Assembly: GCF_905404315.1 (NCBI RefSeq)
Contig: NC_066287.1
Coordinates: 12,958,001-13,022,000, forward strand
DNA length: 64,000 nt
Direction: 5' to 3'
DNA from: Leptidea sinapis
Taxonomy: Eukaryota > Arthropoda > Insecta > Lepidoptera > Pieridae
In this document: piece after piece, positions 52,110-64,000 of the stretch
Layout: every line of letters starts with the position of its first letter
Numbering within the stretch: position 1 is the first letter of the stretch
Notes under the pieces: model-generated
Database searches by the model: none
The model's input: the letters and a program-made list of their open reading frames with translations, nothing else
What the model was told of the DNA's origin: nothing
Made by a program: the position numbers and the translations under genes

Positions 52110-53400
52110 CGGATTTAAAAATGATCCCAAAATTGTTTTCTGCACCCTCGAGAACCTCGGACACGATATCCATATTGCTGAAAACATAATTGTTTGCGGA
52201 AGCCCTCTTGGATTTAAAAAATGATCACAGAATTGTTCTCTGCACCCTCGAAAACCTCGGACACGATATCCATATTGCTAAAAAAATAATTTTGTGCGGC
52301 GGCCATCTTGGATTTGAAATATGATCACCAAATCGGTCTCTGCACCCTCGAGAACCTAGGATACGATACCCATAATCTTGTTATCAAACTTTTGAGCGGC
52401 GGCCATTTCGGATTAAAAAATGATCCCAAAATTGTTTTCTGCACCCTCGAGAAACTCGTACACGATATCCATATTGCTGAAAACATAATTTTGTGCGGCG
52501 GCCATCTTGGATTAGAAAAATGATCACAAAATCGTTCTCAGTACCCTCGAGAAGCTCGGATACGATACCCATAATTTAGTTATCATAATTTTGAGCGGCG
52601 GCCATCTTCGATTTGAAAAATGATCACAAAATCGTTCTCAGCACCTTCGGGAACCTCGGATACGATACCCATAATGAAGTTATCATACTTTTGAGCGGCA
52701 GCCATTTTCGATTTGAAAAATGATCACAAAATCGTTCTCAGCACCTTCGAGAACCTCGGATACGATACCCATAATGTAGTTATCATAATTTTGAGCGGCG
52801 ACCATCTTGGATTTGAAAAATGATCATAAAATCGTTCTCAGCACCCTCGAGAACCTCTGGTACGATACCCATAATGTAGTTATCATACTTTTGATCCGCG
52901 GCCATCTTGGATTTGAAAAATGATCACAAAATTGTTCTCAGCACCCTCAAGAACCTCGGATACGATACCCATAATGTAGTTATTATAATTTTGAGCGTCG
53001 GCCATCTTGGATTTCAAAAATGATCACAAAATCATTCTCTGCACCCTCGAGAACCTCGGATACGACACCCATATTTTTATGATCATAATCTTGCCCGGCG
53101 GCCATCTTGGATTTGAAAAATGATCACAAAATCGTTCTCAACACCCTCGAGAAACTCGGATACGATACCCATAATGTAGTTATCATACTTTTGAGCGGCG
53201 GCCATCTTGGATTTGAAAACTAATCACAAAATCGTTCTCTGCACCCTTGAGAACCTCGGATACGATACCCATAATCTAGTTATCATACTTTTGAGCGGCG
53301 CCATCTCGGATTTAAAAATGATCCCAAAATTGTTTTCTGCACCCTCGAGAACCTCGGACACGATATCCATATTGCTGAAAACATAATTGTTTGCGGCAGC
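52110..53400 (+). repeat. 1669 bp unit, third partial copy
   Basis: It repeats the left ~1.3 kb of the unit (49046 to 52308, offset 3262 bp). It then continues into an ordinary dimer without the truncated monomer, which suggests the truncation arose after this copy split off or was lost here. Confidence 0.7.
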
Positions 53401-56400
53401 TCTCTTGGATGTAAAAAATGATAACAGAATTGTTCTCTGCATCCTCGAGAAGCTCGGACACGATATCCATATTGCTAAAATCATAATTTTGTGCGGCGGC
53501 CATCTTAGATTTGAAAAATGATCACCAAATCGTTCTCTGCACCCTCGAGAATCTTGGACACGATATCCATATTGCTGAGATCATAATTTTGTGCGGTGGC
53601 CATCTTGGATTTGAAAAATGATCACAAAATCATTCTCTGCACCCTCGAGAACCTCGGATACGACACCCATATTTTTATGATCATAATCTTGCACGGCGGC
53701 CATCTTGGATTTGAAAAATGATCACAAAATCGTTGTCAACACCCTCGAGAAACTCGGATACTATACCCATAATCTAGTTATCATACTTTTGAGCGGCGCC
53801 ATCTCGGATTTAAAAATGATCCCAAAATTGTTTTCTGCACCCTCGAGAACCTCGGACACCATATCCATATTGCTGAAAACATAGTTGTTTGCGGCAGCTC
53901 TCTTGGATGTTAAAAATGATAACAGAATTGTTCTCTGCATCCTCGAGAACCTCGGACACGATATCCATATTGCTAAAATCATAATTTTGTGCGGCGGCCA
54001 TCTTGGATTTGAAAAATGATCACCAAATCGTTCTCTGCACCCTCGAGAATCTTGGACACGATATCCATATTGCTGAGATCATACTTTTGATCCGCGGCCA
54101 TCTTGGATTTGAAAAACGATCACAAAATCGTTCTCAGCACCCTCGAGAACCTCGGATACGATACCCATAATGTAGTTATCATACTTTTGAGCGGCAGCCA
54201 TCTTCGATTTGAAAAATGATCACAAAATCGTTCTCTGCACCCTCGAGAACATCGGATACGATACCCATAATGTAGTTATCAAAATTTTGAGCGGCGACCA
54301 TCTTGGATTTAAAAAATGATCACAAAATCGTTCTCTGCACACTTGACAACCTCGGATACGATACCATAATCTAGTTATCATACTTTTGAGCGGCGGCCAT
54401 CTCGGTTATAATAATGATCACAAAATTGTTTTCTGCACCCTCGAGAACCTCGGACACGATATTCATATTGCTGAAAACATAATTTTGTGCGGCGGCCATC
54501 TTGGATTTGAAAAATTATCACAAAATCGTTCTCAGCACCCTCGAGAATCTCGGATACGATATCCATAATCTAGTTATCATACTTTTGAGCGGCGGCCATC
54601 TTCGATTTGAAAAATGAACCTAAAATCGTTCTCAGCACCCTCGAGAACCTCGGATACGATACCCATAATGTAGTTATCATACTTTTGATTTGAAAAATTA
54701 TCAAAAAATCGTTCTCTGCACCCTCGAGAACAACTGATGCGTTACCCATAATCTAGTTATCATACTTTTGAGCGGCGGCCATCTCGGTTTTAAAAATGAT
54801 CACATAATTGTTTTCTGCACCCTCGAGAACCTCGGACACGATATTCATATTGCTGAAAACATAATTATGTGCGGCGGCCATCTTGGATTAGAAAAATTAT
54901 CACAAAATCGTTCTCAGCACCCTCGAGAACCTCGGATACGATACCCATAATGTAGTTATGATACTTTTGAGCGGCGGCTATCTTGGATTTGAAAAATTAT
55001 CACAAAATCGTTCTCTGCACCCTCGAGAACAACTGATGCGTTACTCATAATCTAATTATCATAATTTTGAGCGGCGGCCATCTCGGATTTAAAAATAATC
55101 CCAAAATTGTTTTCTGCACCCTCGAGAACCTCATACGATACCCATAATGTAGTTATCATAATTTTGAGTGGCGGCAATCTTGAATTTCAATAATGATCAC
55201 AAAATCGTTCTGTGCACTCTCGAGAACCTCGGTTACGATACCTATATTTTTATAATCATAATCTTGCACGGCGGCCATCTTGGATTTGAAAAATTATCAC
55301 AAAATCGTTCTCAGCACCCTCGAGAATCTCGGATACGATATCCATAATCTAGTTATCATACTTTTGAGCGGCGGCCATCTTCGATTTGAAAAATGAACCT
55401 AAAATCGTTCTCAGCACCCTCGAGAACCTCGGATACGATACCCATAATGTAGTTATCATACTTTTGAGCGGCGGCTATCTTGGATTTGAAAAATTATCAA
55501 AAAATCGTTCTCTGCACCCTCGAGAACAACTGATGCGTTACCCATAATCTAGTTTTCATAATTTTGAGCGGCGGCCATCTCGGATTTAAAAATAATCCCA
55601 AAATTATTTTCTGCACCCTCGAGAACCTCAGATACGATACATATAATGTAGTTATCATAATTTTGAGTGGCGGCAATCTTGAATTTCAATAATGATCACA
55701 AAATCGTTCTGTGCACTCTCGAGAACCTCGGATACGATACCCATATTTTTATGATCATAATCTTGCACGGCGGCCATCTTGGATTTGAAAAATTATTACA
55801 AAATCGTTCTCAGCACCTTCGAGAACCTCGGATACGATACCCATAATGTAGTTATCATACTTTTGAGCGGCGGCCATCTTCGATTTGAAAAATGAACCTA
55901 AAATCGTTCTGAGCACCCTCGAGAACCTCTGGTACGATACTCATAATGTTTTTATCATACTTTTGATCCGCGGCCATCTTGGATTTGAAAAATGATCACC
56001 AAATCGTTCTCTGCACCCTCGAGAACCTAGGATACGATACCCATATTTTTATGATCATAATCTTGCACGGCGGCCATCTTGGATTTGAAAAATGATCACA
56101 AAATCGTTCTCAGCACCCTCGAGAACCTCGGACACGATATCCGTATTGCTGAAAACATAATTTTGTGCGGCGGCCATCTTGGATTTGAAAAATGATCACC
56201 AAATCGTTCTCTGCACCCTCGAGAACCTAGGATACGATACCCATATTTTTATGATCATAATCTTACACGGCGGCCATCTTGGATTTGAAAAATGATCCAA
56301 AAATTGTTCTCAGCACCCTCGAGAACCTCTGGTACGATACACATAATGTTTTTATCATACTTTTGATCCGCGGCCATCTTCGATTTGAAAAATGATCACA

Positions 56401-56453
56401 AAATCGTTCTCTGCACCCTTGAGAACCTCGGATACGATACCCATAATCTAGTT

Positions 56454-56464
56454 ATCATACTTTT
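56454..56464 (+). repeat. Target-site duplication, left (LINE copy 3)
   Basis: ATCATACTTTT, repeated at 58297-58307. It is identical to that of copies 1 and 2. Confidence 0.85.
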
Positions 56465-58296
56465 TTTTAAATCGCGGAGCTCAACCTGATACCCGACATA
56501 CAGTTCGGAATCAGAACCGCTCACTTTTGTCCCCAGCAGGCTCACCGACTCACCGAGTACATTCTCGTACGGCGTCAACTTCACGCTACCACGGCAGCCG
56601 TGTTTTTCGATGTCGCGAAGGCATTCGACAAGGTATGGCACAACGGCTTAGTATTCAAGCTGTATCAACTGGGAGTGCCAGACAGGCTAGTGCGCATCAT
56701 ACGAGCCTACCTTACTGATCGCTCCTTCCGATATCGAGTAGAGTGCACCCTATCCTCACCCAGACCCATCAGGTCTGGCGTGCCACAGGGTTCAGTCCTC
56801 TTTCCCACTCTTTTCTCACTCTTCACGAGCGACATTCCCAAGTTTCCGAATGTCCAGCTCGCTCAGTACGCTGACGATACGGCACTCTACTTTGGTTCCG
56901 CTCTATTGAACCGCTCAACCTTGAGCAGGAACATTAAAGTGCTTCAAGCCGCCGTCGATGAACTAAGCAACTGGTTCAGAAAATGGCGGATTGAAGTAAA
57001 CCCCACCAAGAGTGCAGCGGTACTCTTCGGTAACGCGAATAGCATTCGCGCTAAAAAACGACCGACCGACGTCATTAAATTGTATGAAACACCCATACCG
57101 TGGGTGAAGGATTACAAATACTTAGGAGTCACGTTCAACAGCAATATGAACTTCAAGAAACATATTGATACGGTATGCAATAGAGCCCGATTTGTCCTCA
57201 GTCGCCTTTATCCACTTGTGTGTGGGCGAAGCAAACTTCCGCTCAAACACAAAGTGACGCTGTACAAAACCATCGTACGGCCCATACTGTCATACGCAAG
57301 CGTCGTTTTCGCGCACACCCGACCGAGCTACTTACGTCGTTTGCAAGTAGTTCAAAATAAATTCACGCGCATGGCAACCGGAGCCCCGTGGTTCATCCGA
57401 AACGTTGACCTTCACCGCGACCTAGAGCTTCCGACGATAGCTCAACACTTTAAAGAGATCTCGCGACGCTTCTTTGATAAGGCGCCTAACCATCCCAACA
57501 TCTTGGTAAGGAAGGCATGCGGGTACACCCCCCTTCACCATAGTCTCAACCCAATAAGACGTCCCAGACACGTAACGGTAGACCCGGATGACGACATCAC
57601 CATCGCGAACGCGACACCCACACAAACACCGACACAGACACGCACACACCGCCTTCGCAGGCGTAGGCACGGTCAACCACCGCAAACCACTGGCATTCGT
57701 CACTCTGACGATGGCCAGCGGCCCGCACTCTAGATACACCACACATTGTTTTGATACCCGACGAGACGTTAGTCCTCGTCCTGTAATCGTTTCACTACAC
57801 TCACTAACACACGGACTGACTGACGGACTGACATACACCACTTACAAAACCACAAACACACTCCACAAACAGACGCAAACACAAACATACATGCACACTA
57901 ATATTTACACTACTTACACACATACCAACATACATACATACAATCATAAACACATACATACACACTAAACATCACCACACTCGCCGGCGAGTGTGTTCTT
58001 CTCATCTTTTCATCTTCATTTTCATTTTCATTCTCTCTCCTTCCCACAAGCACACAGCCGGTCTGAGGTTCGAGTCTCCTTAGGAGACGCCCCGCGACTG
58101 TTGTTGCGTAGTCTTTGCGGCCTCCACGGCCAACGTCCTACTTCGCTGTGAAAGCCAGGGCTGCTAACGGCACAGAGGAGGTTTTAGTCGGTATGGGGCG
58201 TCCGCTTACGCGGACACTCGAGTCCGACATATTACGCCCCGTTCCGGGGCGTAAACACGTAACAGTATTTCCTCCTCTCAAAAACAAAAAAAAAAA
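56465..58296 (+). mobile_element. LINE copy 3, 5'-truncated, sister of copy 2
   Basis: It has the same termini as copies 1 and 2 and shares the derived bases of copy 2 (TAA at the second codon, QFGIR, VLFPT, KWRIEV). Landmarks upstream lie 18676 bp from those of copy 2 (37461 to 56137). The single monomer next to the insertion differs, however, and resembles the monomer at about 36925-37030. The downstream flank follows copy 1 at an offset of 25893 bp. Confidence 0.95.
56471..57733 (+). pseudogene. Reverse transcriptase ORF, 5'-truncated (LINE copy 3)
   Basis: It is open from just after the TAA at 56468-56470 to the stop at 57731-57733, 420 codons. Motif A lies at about 56603-56641 and YADD at 56867-56878. 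It carries the motif B Ser-to-Phe change of copy 2. Private changes are VECTLSS for VEGTLSS, RRRHGQ for RRRRGQ, TTGIRHS for TTGTRHS and a final Leu for Pro. With copy 1 it shares HHSLNPI, where copy 2 has HHSLIPI. It lacks everything upstream of the reverse transcriptase core, so it is judged inactive. Confidence 0.92.
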
Positions 58297-58307
58297 ATCA
58301 TACTTTT
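58297..58307 (+). repeat. Target-site duplication, right (LINE copy 3)
   Basis: ATCATACTTTT follows the A tail (58279-58296, with one C inside). Confidence 0.85.
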
Positions 58308-61300
58308 GAGCTGCGGCCATCTCGGATTTAAAAATGGTCCCAAAATTGTTTTCTGCACCCTCGAGAACCTCGGACACGATATCCATATTGCTGAAAACAT
58401 AATTGTTTGCGGCAGCTCTCTTGGATGTAAAAAATGATCACAGAATTGTTCTCTGCACCCTCGAAAACCTCGGACACGATATCCATATTGCTAAAAAAAT
58501 AAATTTGTGCGGCGGCCATCTTGGATTTGAAATATGATCACCAAATCGGTCTCTGCACCCTCGAGAACCTAGGATACGATACCCATAATCTAGTTATCAT
58601 ACTTTTGAGCGGCGGCCATTTCGGATTTAAAAATGATCCCAAAATTGTTTTCTGCACCCTCGAGAAACTCGGACACGATATCCATATTGCTGAAAACATA
58701 ATTTTGTGCGGCGGCCATCTTGGATTAGAAAAATGATCACAAAATCGTTCTCAGCACCCTCGAGAATCTCGGATACGATACCCATAATGTAGTTATCATA
58801 ATTTTGAGCGGCGGCCATCTTGTATTTCAAAAATGATCCCAAAATCGATCTCTGCAGCCTCGAGAACCTCGGATACGATACCCATAATGTAGTTATCATA
58901 ATTTTGAGCGGCGGCCATCTTGGATTTCAAAAATGATCACAAAATCGTTCTATACACTCTCGAGAACCTCGGATAGGACACCTATATTTTTATGATCATA
59001 ATCTTGCACGGCGGCTATCTTGGATTTGAAAAATTTTCACAAAATCGTTCTCAGCACCCTCGAGAAACTCGGATACGATACCCATAATCTAGTTATCATA
59101 CTTTTGAGCGGCGGCCATCCCGAAATTAAAAATGATCCCAAAATTGTTTTCTGCACCCTCGAGAACCTCGGACAAGATAACCATATAGCTGAAAACATAA
59201 TTGTTTGCGGAAGCCCTCTTGGATTTCAAAACGGATCACAGAATTGTTCTCTAAACCCTGGAGAACCTCGGACACGATATCCATATTGCTAAAATCATAA
59301 TTTTATGCGGCGGCCATCTTGGATTTGAAAAATGATCATCAAATCGTTCACTGCACCCTCGAGAATCTTGAACACGATATCCATATTGCTGAGATCATAA
59401 TAGAACGCGAGCGATTTGAGATCATAATGATCACAAAATCGTTCTCTGCACCCTCGAGAACCTCGGATACGACACCCATATTTTTATGATCATAATCTTG
59501 CACGGCGGCCATCTTGGATTTGAAAAATGATCACAAAATCGTTCTCAACACCCTCGAGAAACTCGGATACGATACCCATAATGTAGTTATCATACTTTTG
59601 AGCGGCGGCCATCTTGGATTTGAAAACTAATCACAAAATCGTTCTCTGCACCCTTGAGAACCTCGGATACGATACCCATAATCTAGTTATCAACTTTTGA
59701 GCGGCGCCATCTCGGATTTAAAAATGATCCCAAAATTGTTTTCTGCACCCTCGAGAACCTCGGACACGATATCCATATTGCTGAAAACATAATTGTTTGC
59801 GGCAGCTCTCTTGGATGTAAAAAATGATAACAGAATTGTTCTCTGCATCCTCGAGAACCTCGGACACGATATCCATATTGCTAAAATCATAATTTTGTGC
59901 GGCGGCCATCTTGGATTTGAAAAATGATCACCAAATCGTTCTCTGCACCCTCGAGAATCTTGGACACGATATCCATATTGATGAGATCATAATTTTGTGC
60001 GGTGGCCATCTTGGATTTGAAAAATGATCACAAAATCGTTCTCAGCACCTTCGAGAACCTCGGATACGATACCCATAATGTAGTTATCATACTTTTGAGC
60101 GGCAGCCATCTTCGATTTGAAAAATGATCACAAAATCGTTCTCTGCACCCTCGAGAACATCGGATACGATACCCATAATGTAGTTATCATAATTTTGAGC
60201 GGCGACCATCTTGGATTTGAAAAATGATCACAAAATCGTTCTCAGCACTCTCGAGAACCTAGGATACGATACCCATAATGTAGATACATACTTTTGAGCG
60301 GCGGCCATCTTGGATTTCAAAAATGATCACAAAATCGTTCTATGCACTCTCGAGAACCTCGGATAGGATACCTATATTTTTATGATCATAATCTTGCACG
60401 GCGGCCATATTGGATTTGAAAAATTTTCACAAAATCGTTCTCAGCACCCTCGAGAAACTCGGATACGATACCCATAATCTAGTTATCATACTTTTGAGCG
60501 GCGGCCATCTCGAATTTAAAAATGATCCCAAAATTGTTTTCTGCACCCTCGAGAACCTCGGACACGATATCCATATTGCTGAAAACATAATTGTTTGCGG
60601 CAGCTCTCTTGGATTTAAAAAATGATCACAGAATTGTTCTCTGCACCCTCGAAAACCTCGGACACGATATCCATATTGTTTAAATCATAATTTTGTGCGG
60701 CGGCCATCTTGGATTTGAAAAATGATCACCAAATCGTTCTCTGCACCCTCGAGAATCTTGGACACGATATCCATATTGATGAGATCATAATTTTGTGCGG
60801 TGGCCATCTTGGATTTGAAAAATGATCACAAAATCGTTCTCAGCACCTTCGAGAACCTCGGATACGATACCCATAATGTAGTTATCATACTTTTGAGCGG
60901 CGGCCATCTTGGATTTGAAAAATGATCACAAAATCGTTCTCAGCACCCTCGAGAACCTCGGACATGATATCCATATTGCTGAAAACATAATTGTTTGCGG
61001 CAGCTCCCTTGGATTTAAAAAAATGATAACAGAATTGTTCTCTGCATCCTCGAGAACCTCGGACACGATATCCATATTGCTAAAATCATAATTTTGTGCG
61101 GCGGCCATCTTGGATTTGAAAAATGATCACCAAATCGTTCTCTGCACCCTCGAGAATCTTGGACACGATATCCATATTGCTGAGATCATAATTTTGTGCG
61201 GTGGCCATCTTGGATTTGAAAAATGATCAAAAATCGTTCTATACACTCTCGAGAACCTCGGATAGGACACCTATATTTTTATGATCATAATCTTGCACGG

Positions 61301-64000
61301 CGGCTATCTTGGATTTGAAAAATTTTCACAAAATCGTTCTCAGCACCCTCGAGAAACTCGGATACGATACCCATAATCTAGTTATCATACTTTTGAGCGG
61401 TGGCCATCTCGAATTTAAAAATGATCCCAAAATCGATCTCTGCAGCCTCGAGAACCTCGGATACGATACCCATAATGTAGTTATCATAATTTTGAGCGGC
61501 GGCCATCTTGGATTTCAAAAATGATCACAAAATCGTTCTATACACTCTCGAGAACCTCGGATAGGACACCTATATTCTTATGATCATAATCTTGCACGGC
61601 GGCTATCTTAGATTTGAAAAATTTTTACAAAATCGTTCTCAGCACCCTCGAGAAACTCGGATACGATACCCATAATCTAGTTATCATACTTTTGAGCGGC
61701 GGCCATCCCGAATTTAAAAATGATCCCAAAATTGTTTTCTGCACCCTCGAGAAACTCGGACAAGATATCCATATAGCTGAAAACCTAATTGTTTGCAGAA
61801 GCCCTCTTGGATTTCAAAACGGATCACAGAATTGTTCTCTAAACCCTAGAGAACCTCGGACACGATATCCATATTGCTAAAATCATAATTTTGTGCGGCG
61901 GCCATCTTGGATTTGAAAAATGATCATCAAATCGTTCACTGCACCCTCAAGAATCTTGGACACGATATCCATATTGCTGAGATCATAATAGAACGCGAGC
62001 GATTTGAGATCATAATGATCACAAAATCGTTCTCTGCACCCTCGAGAACCTCGGATACGACACCCATATTTTAATGATCATAATCTTGCACGGCGGCCAT
62101 CTTGGATTTGAAAAATGATCACAAAATCGTTCTCAACACCCTCGAGAAACTCGGATACGATACCCATAATGTAGTTATCATACTTTTGAGCGGCGGCCAT
62201 CTTGGATTTGAAAACTAATCACAAAATCGTTCTCTGCACCCTTGAGAACCTCGGATACGATACCCATAATCTAGTTATCAACTTTTGAGCGGCGCCATCT
62301 CGGATTTAAAAATGATCCCAAAATTGTTTTCTGCACCCTCGAGATCCTCGGACTCAATATCCATATTGCTGAAAACATAATTGTTTGCGGCAGCTCTCTT
62401 GGATGTAAAAAATGATAACAGAATTGTTCTCTGCATCCTCGAGAACCTCGGACACGATATCCATATTGCTAAAATCATAATTTTGTGCGGCGGCCATCTT
62501 GGATTTGAAAAATGATCACCAAATCGTTCTCTGCACCCTCGAGAATCTTGGACACGATATCCACATTGATGAGATCATAATTTTGTGCGGTGGCCATCTT
62601 GGATTTGAAAATTGATCACAAAATCGTTCTCAGCACCTTCGAGAACCTCGGATACGATACCCATAATGTAGTTATCATACTTTTGAGCGGCAGCCATCTT
62701 CGATTTGAAAAATGATCACAAAATCGTTCTCTGCACACTCGAGAACATCGGATACGATACCCATAATGTAGTTATCATAATTTTGAGCGGCGACCATCTT
62801 GGATTTGAAAAATGATCACAAAATCGTTATCAGCACTCTCGAGAACCTAGGATACGATACCCATAATGTAGATACATACTTTTGGGCGGCGGCCATCTTG
62901 GATTTCAAAAATGATCACAAAATCGTTCTATGCACTCTCGAGAACCTCGGATAGGATACCTATATTTTTATGATCATAATCTTGCACGGCGGCCATCTTG
63001 GATTTGAAAAATTTTCACAAAATCGTTCTCAGCACCCTCGAGAAACTCGGATACGATACCCATAATCTAGTTATCACACTTTTGAGCGGCGGCCATCTCG
63101 AATTTAAAAATGATCCCAAAATATTTTTCTGCACCCTCGAGAACCTCGGACACGATATCCATATTGCTGAAAACATAATTGTTTGCGGAAGCCCTCTTGG
63201 ATTTAAAAAATGATCACAGAATTGTTCTCTGCACCCTCGAAAACCTCGGACACGATATCCATATTGCTAAAAAAATAATTTTGTGCGGCGGCCATCTTGG
63301 ATTTGAAATATGATCACCAAATCGGTCTCTGCACCCTCGAGAACCTCGGATACGACACCCATATTTTTATGATCATAATCTTGCACGGCGGCCATCTTGG
63401 ATTTGAAAAATGATCACAAAATCGTTCTCAACACCCTCGAGAAACTCGGATACGATACCCATAATGTAGTTATCATACTTTAGAGCGGCGGCCATCTTGG
63501 ATTTGAAAACTAATCACAAAATCGTTCTCTGCACCCTTGAGAACCTCGGATACGATACCCATAATCTAGTTATCATACTTTTGAGCGGCGCCATCTCGGA
63601 TTTAAAAATGATCCCAAAATTGTTTTCTGCACCCTCGAGAACCTCGGACACGATATCCATATTGCTGAAAACATAATTGTTTGCGGCAGCTCTCTTGGAT
63701 GTAAAAAATGATAACAGAATTGTTCTCTGCATCCTCGAGAACCTCGGACACGATATCCATATTGTAGTTATCATAATTTTGAGCGGCGACCATCTTGGAT
63801 TTGAAAAATGATCACAAAATCGTTCTCAGCACTCTCGAGAACCTAGGATACAATACCCATAATGTAGTTATCATACTTTTGAGCGGCAGCCATCTTCGAT
63901 TTGAAAAATGATCACAAAATCGTTCTCTGCACCCTCGAGAACATCGGATACGATACCCATAATGTAGTTATCATAATTTTGAGCGGCGACCATCTTGGAT
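58297..64000 (+). repeat. Satellite array IV, running off the right edge
   Basis: About 57 monomers in the forward direction with no gene seen. The first kilobase matches the region after LINE copy 1. The AGAACGCGAGCG junction occurs twice (59401, 61989). The part at about 61040-62870 matches 45250-47080 at an offset of 15789 bp. The array is cut by the window end. Confidence 0.96.

Larger units (their letters stand above)
40221..56464 (+). repeat. Satellite array III between LINE copies 2 and 3
   Basis: About 160 monomers, all in the forward direction, with no gene seen. Visible structure includes the 1590 bp duplication (40621-43335), the 1669 bp unit (47085-50345) with a partial third copy at 52110-53400, and dispersed segments shared with 33.8-36.2 kb and with 61.0-62.9 kb (offset 15789 bp, for example 46200 to 61989). 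Deleted monomers occur at about 47085 (GTAG joined to ATTTGAAAAC) and 54688 (TTTTG joined to ATTTGAAAAA). Confidence 0.96.

Overview
The window is eukaryotic repetitive DNA, most likely from an arthropod, and holds no ordinary host gene. About 58 kb of the 64 kb is one tandem satellite family with a monomer of about 100 bp, roughly 580 copies. The rest is four copies or fragments of a 5'-truncated non-LTR retrotransposon (LINE) plus one short 3'-tail fragment. The arthropod guess rests on the LINE: its reverse transcriptase resembles the Jockey-clade type common in insects. No species can be named from the sequence.

Layout. 1-418: minus-strand LINE fragment running off the left edge. 417-30571: satellite array in which several higher-order units are visible. 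These are a ~4.1 kb unit present twice (3.1-11.3 kb) with a ~490 bp inverted block inside each copy, a ~1.2 kb block present three times (11.7-16.3 kb), a 399 bp tetramer present three times (18.9-20.1 kb), and nested 2095 bp and 5486 bp offsets (21-29.6 kb). 30572-32403: LINE copy 1. 32404-37788: satellite. 37789-39618: LINE copy 2. 39401-40604: a 602 bp tandem duplication carrying the LINE 3' tail and adjoining satellite. 40621-56464: satellite with 1590 bp and 1669 bp duplications. 56465-58296: LINE copy 3. 58297-64000: satellite.

How it fits together. The three long LINE copies share the same truncation point, the same 11 bp target-site duplication and the same 3' flank. They therefore descend from one insertion into one satellite dimer type, later amplified by the exchange that builds the array. 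Intact examples of that dimer (empty sites) remain in the window. LINE copies 2 and 3 are sisters by shared substitutions. Each long copy keeps an open reading frame of about 420 codons but lacks everything upstream of the reverse transcriptase core, so none can move on its own. The many short open frames inside the satellite are by-products of the repeat and are not annotated as genes. No RNA gene, CRISPR array or prokaryotic operon was seen.

The least explained signals are a YY1/Pho-type zinc-finger core (GCCATCTTGG) repeated in most monomers, the inverted block copied with its higher-order unit, and the abrupt change in satellite context about one monomer upstream of each LINE copy.
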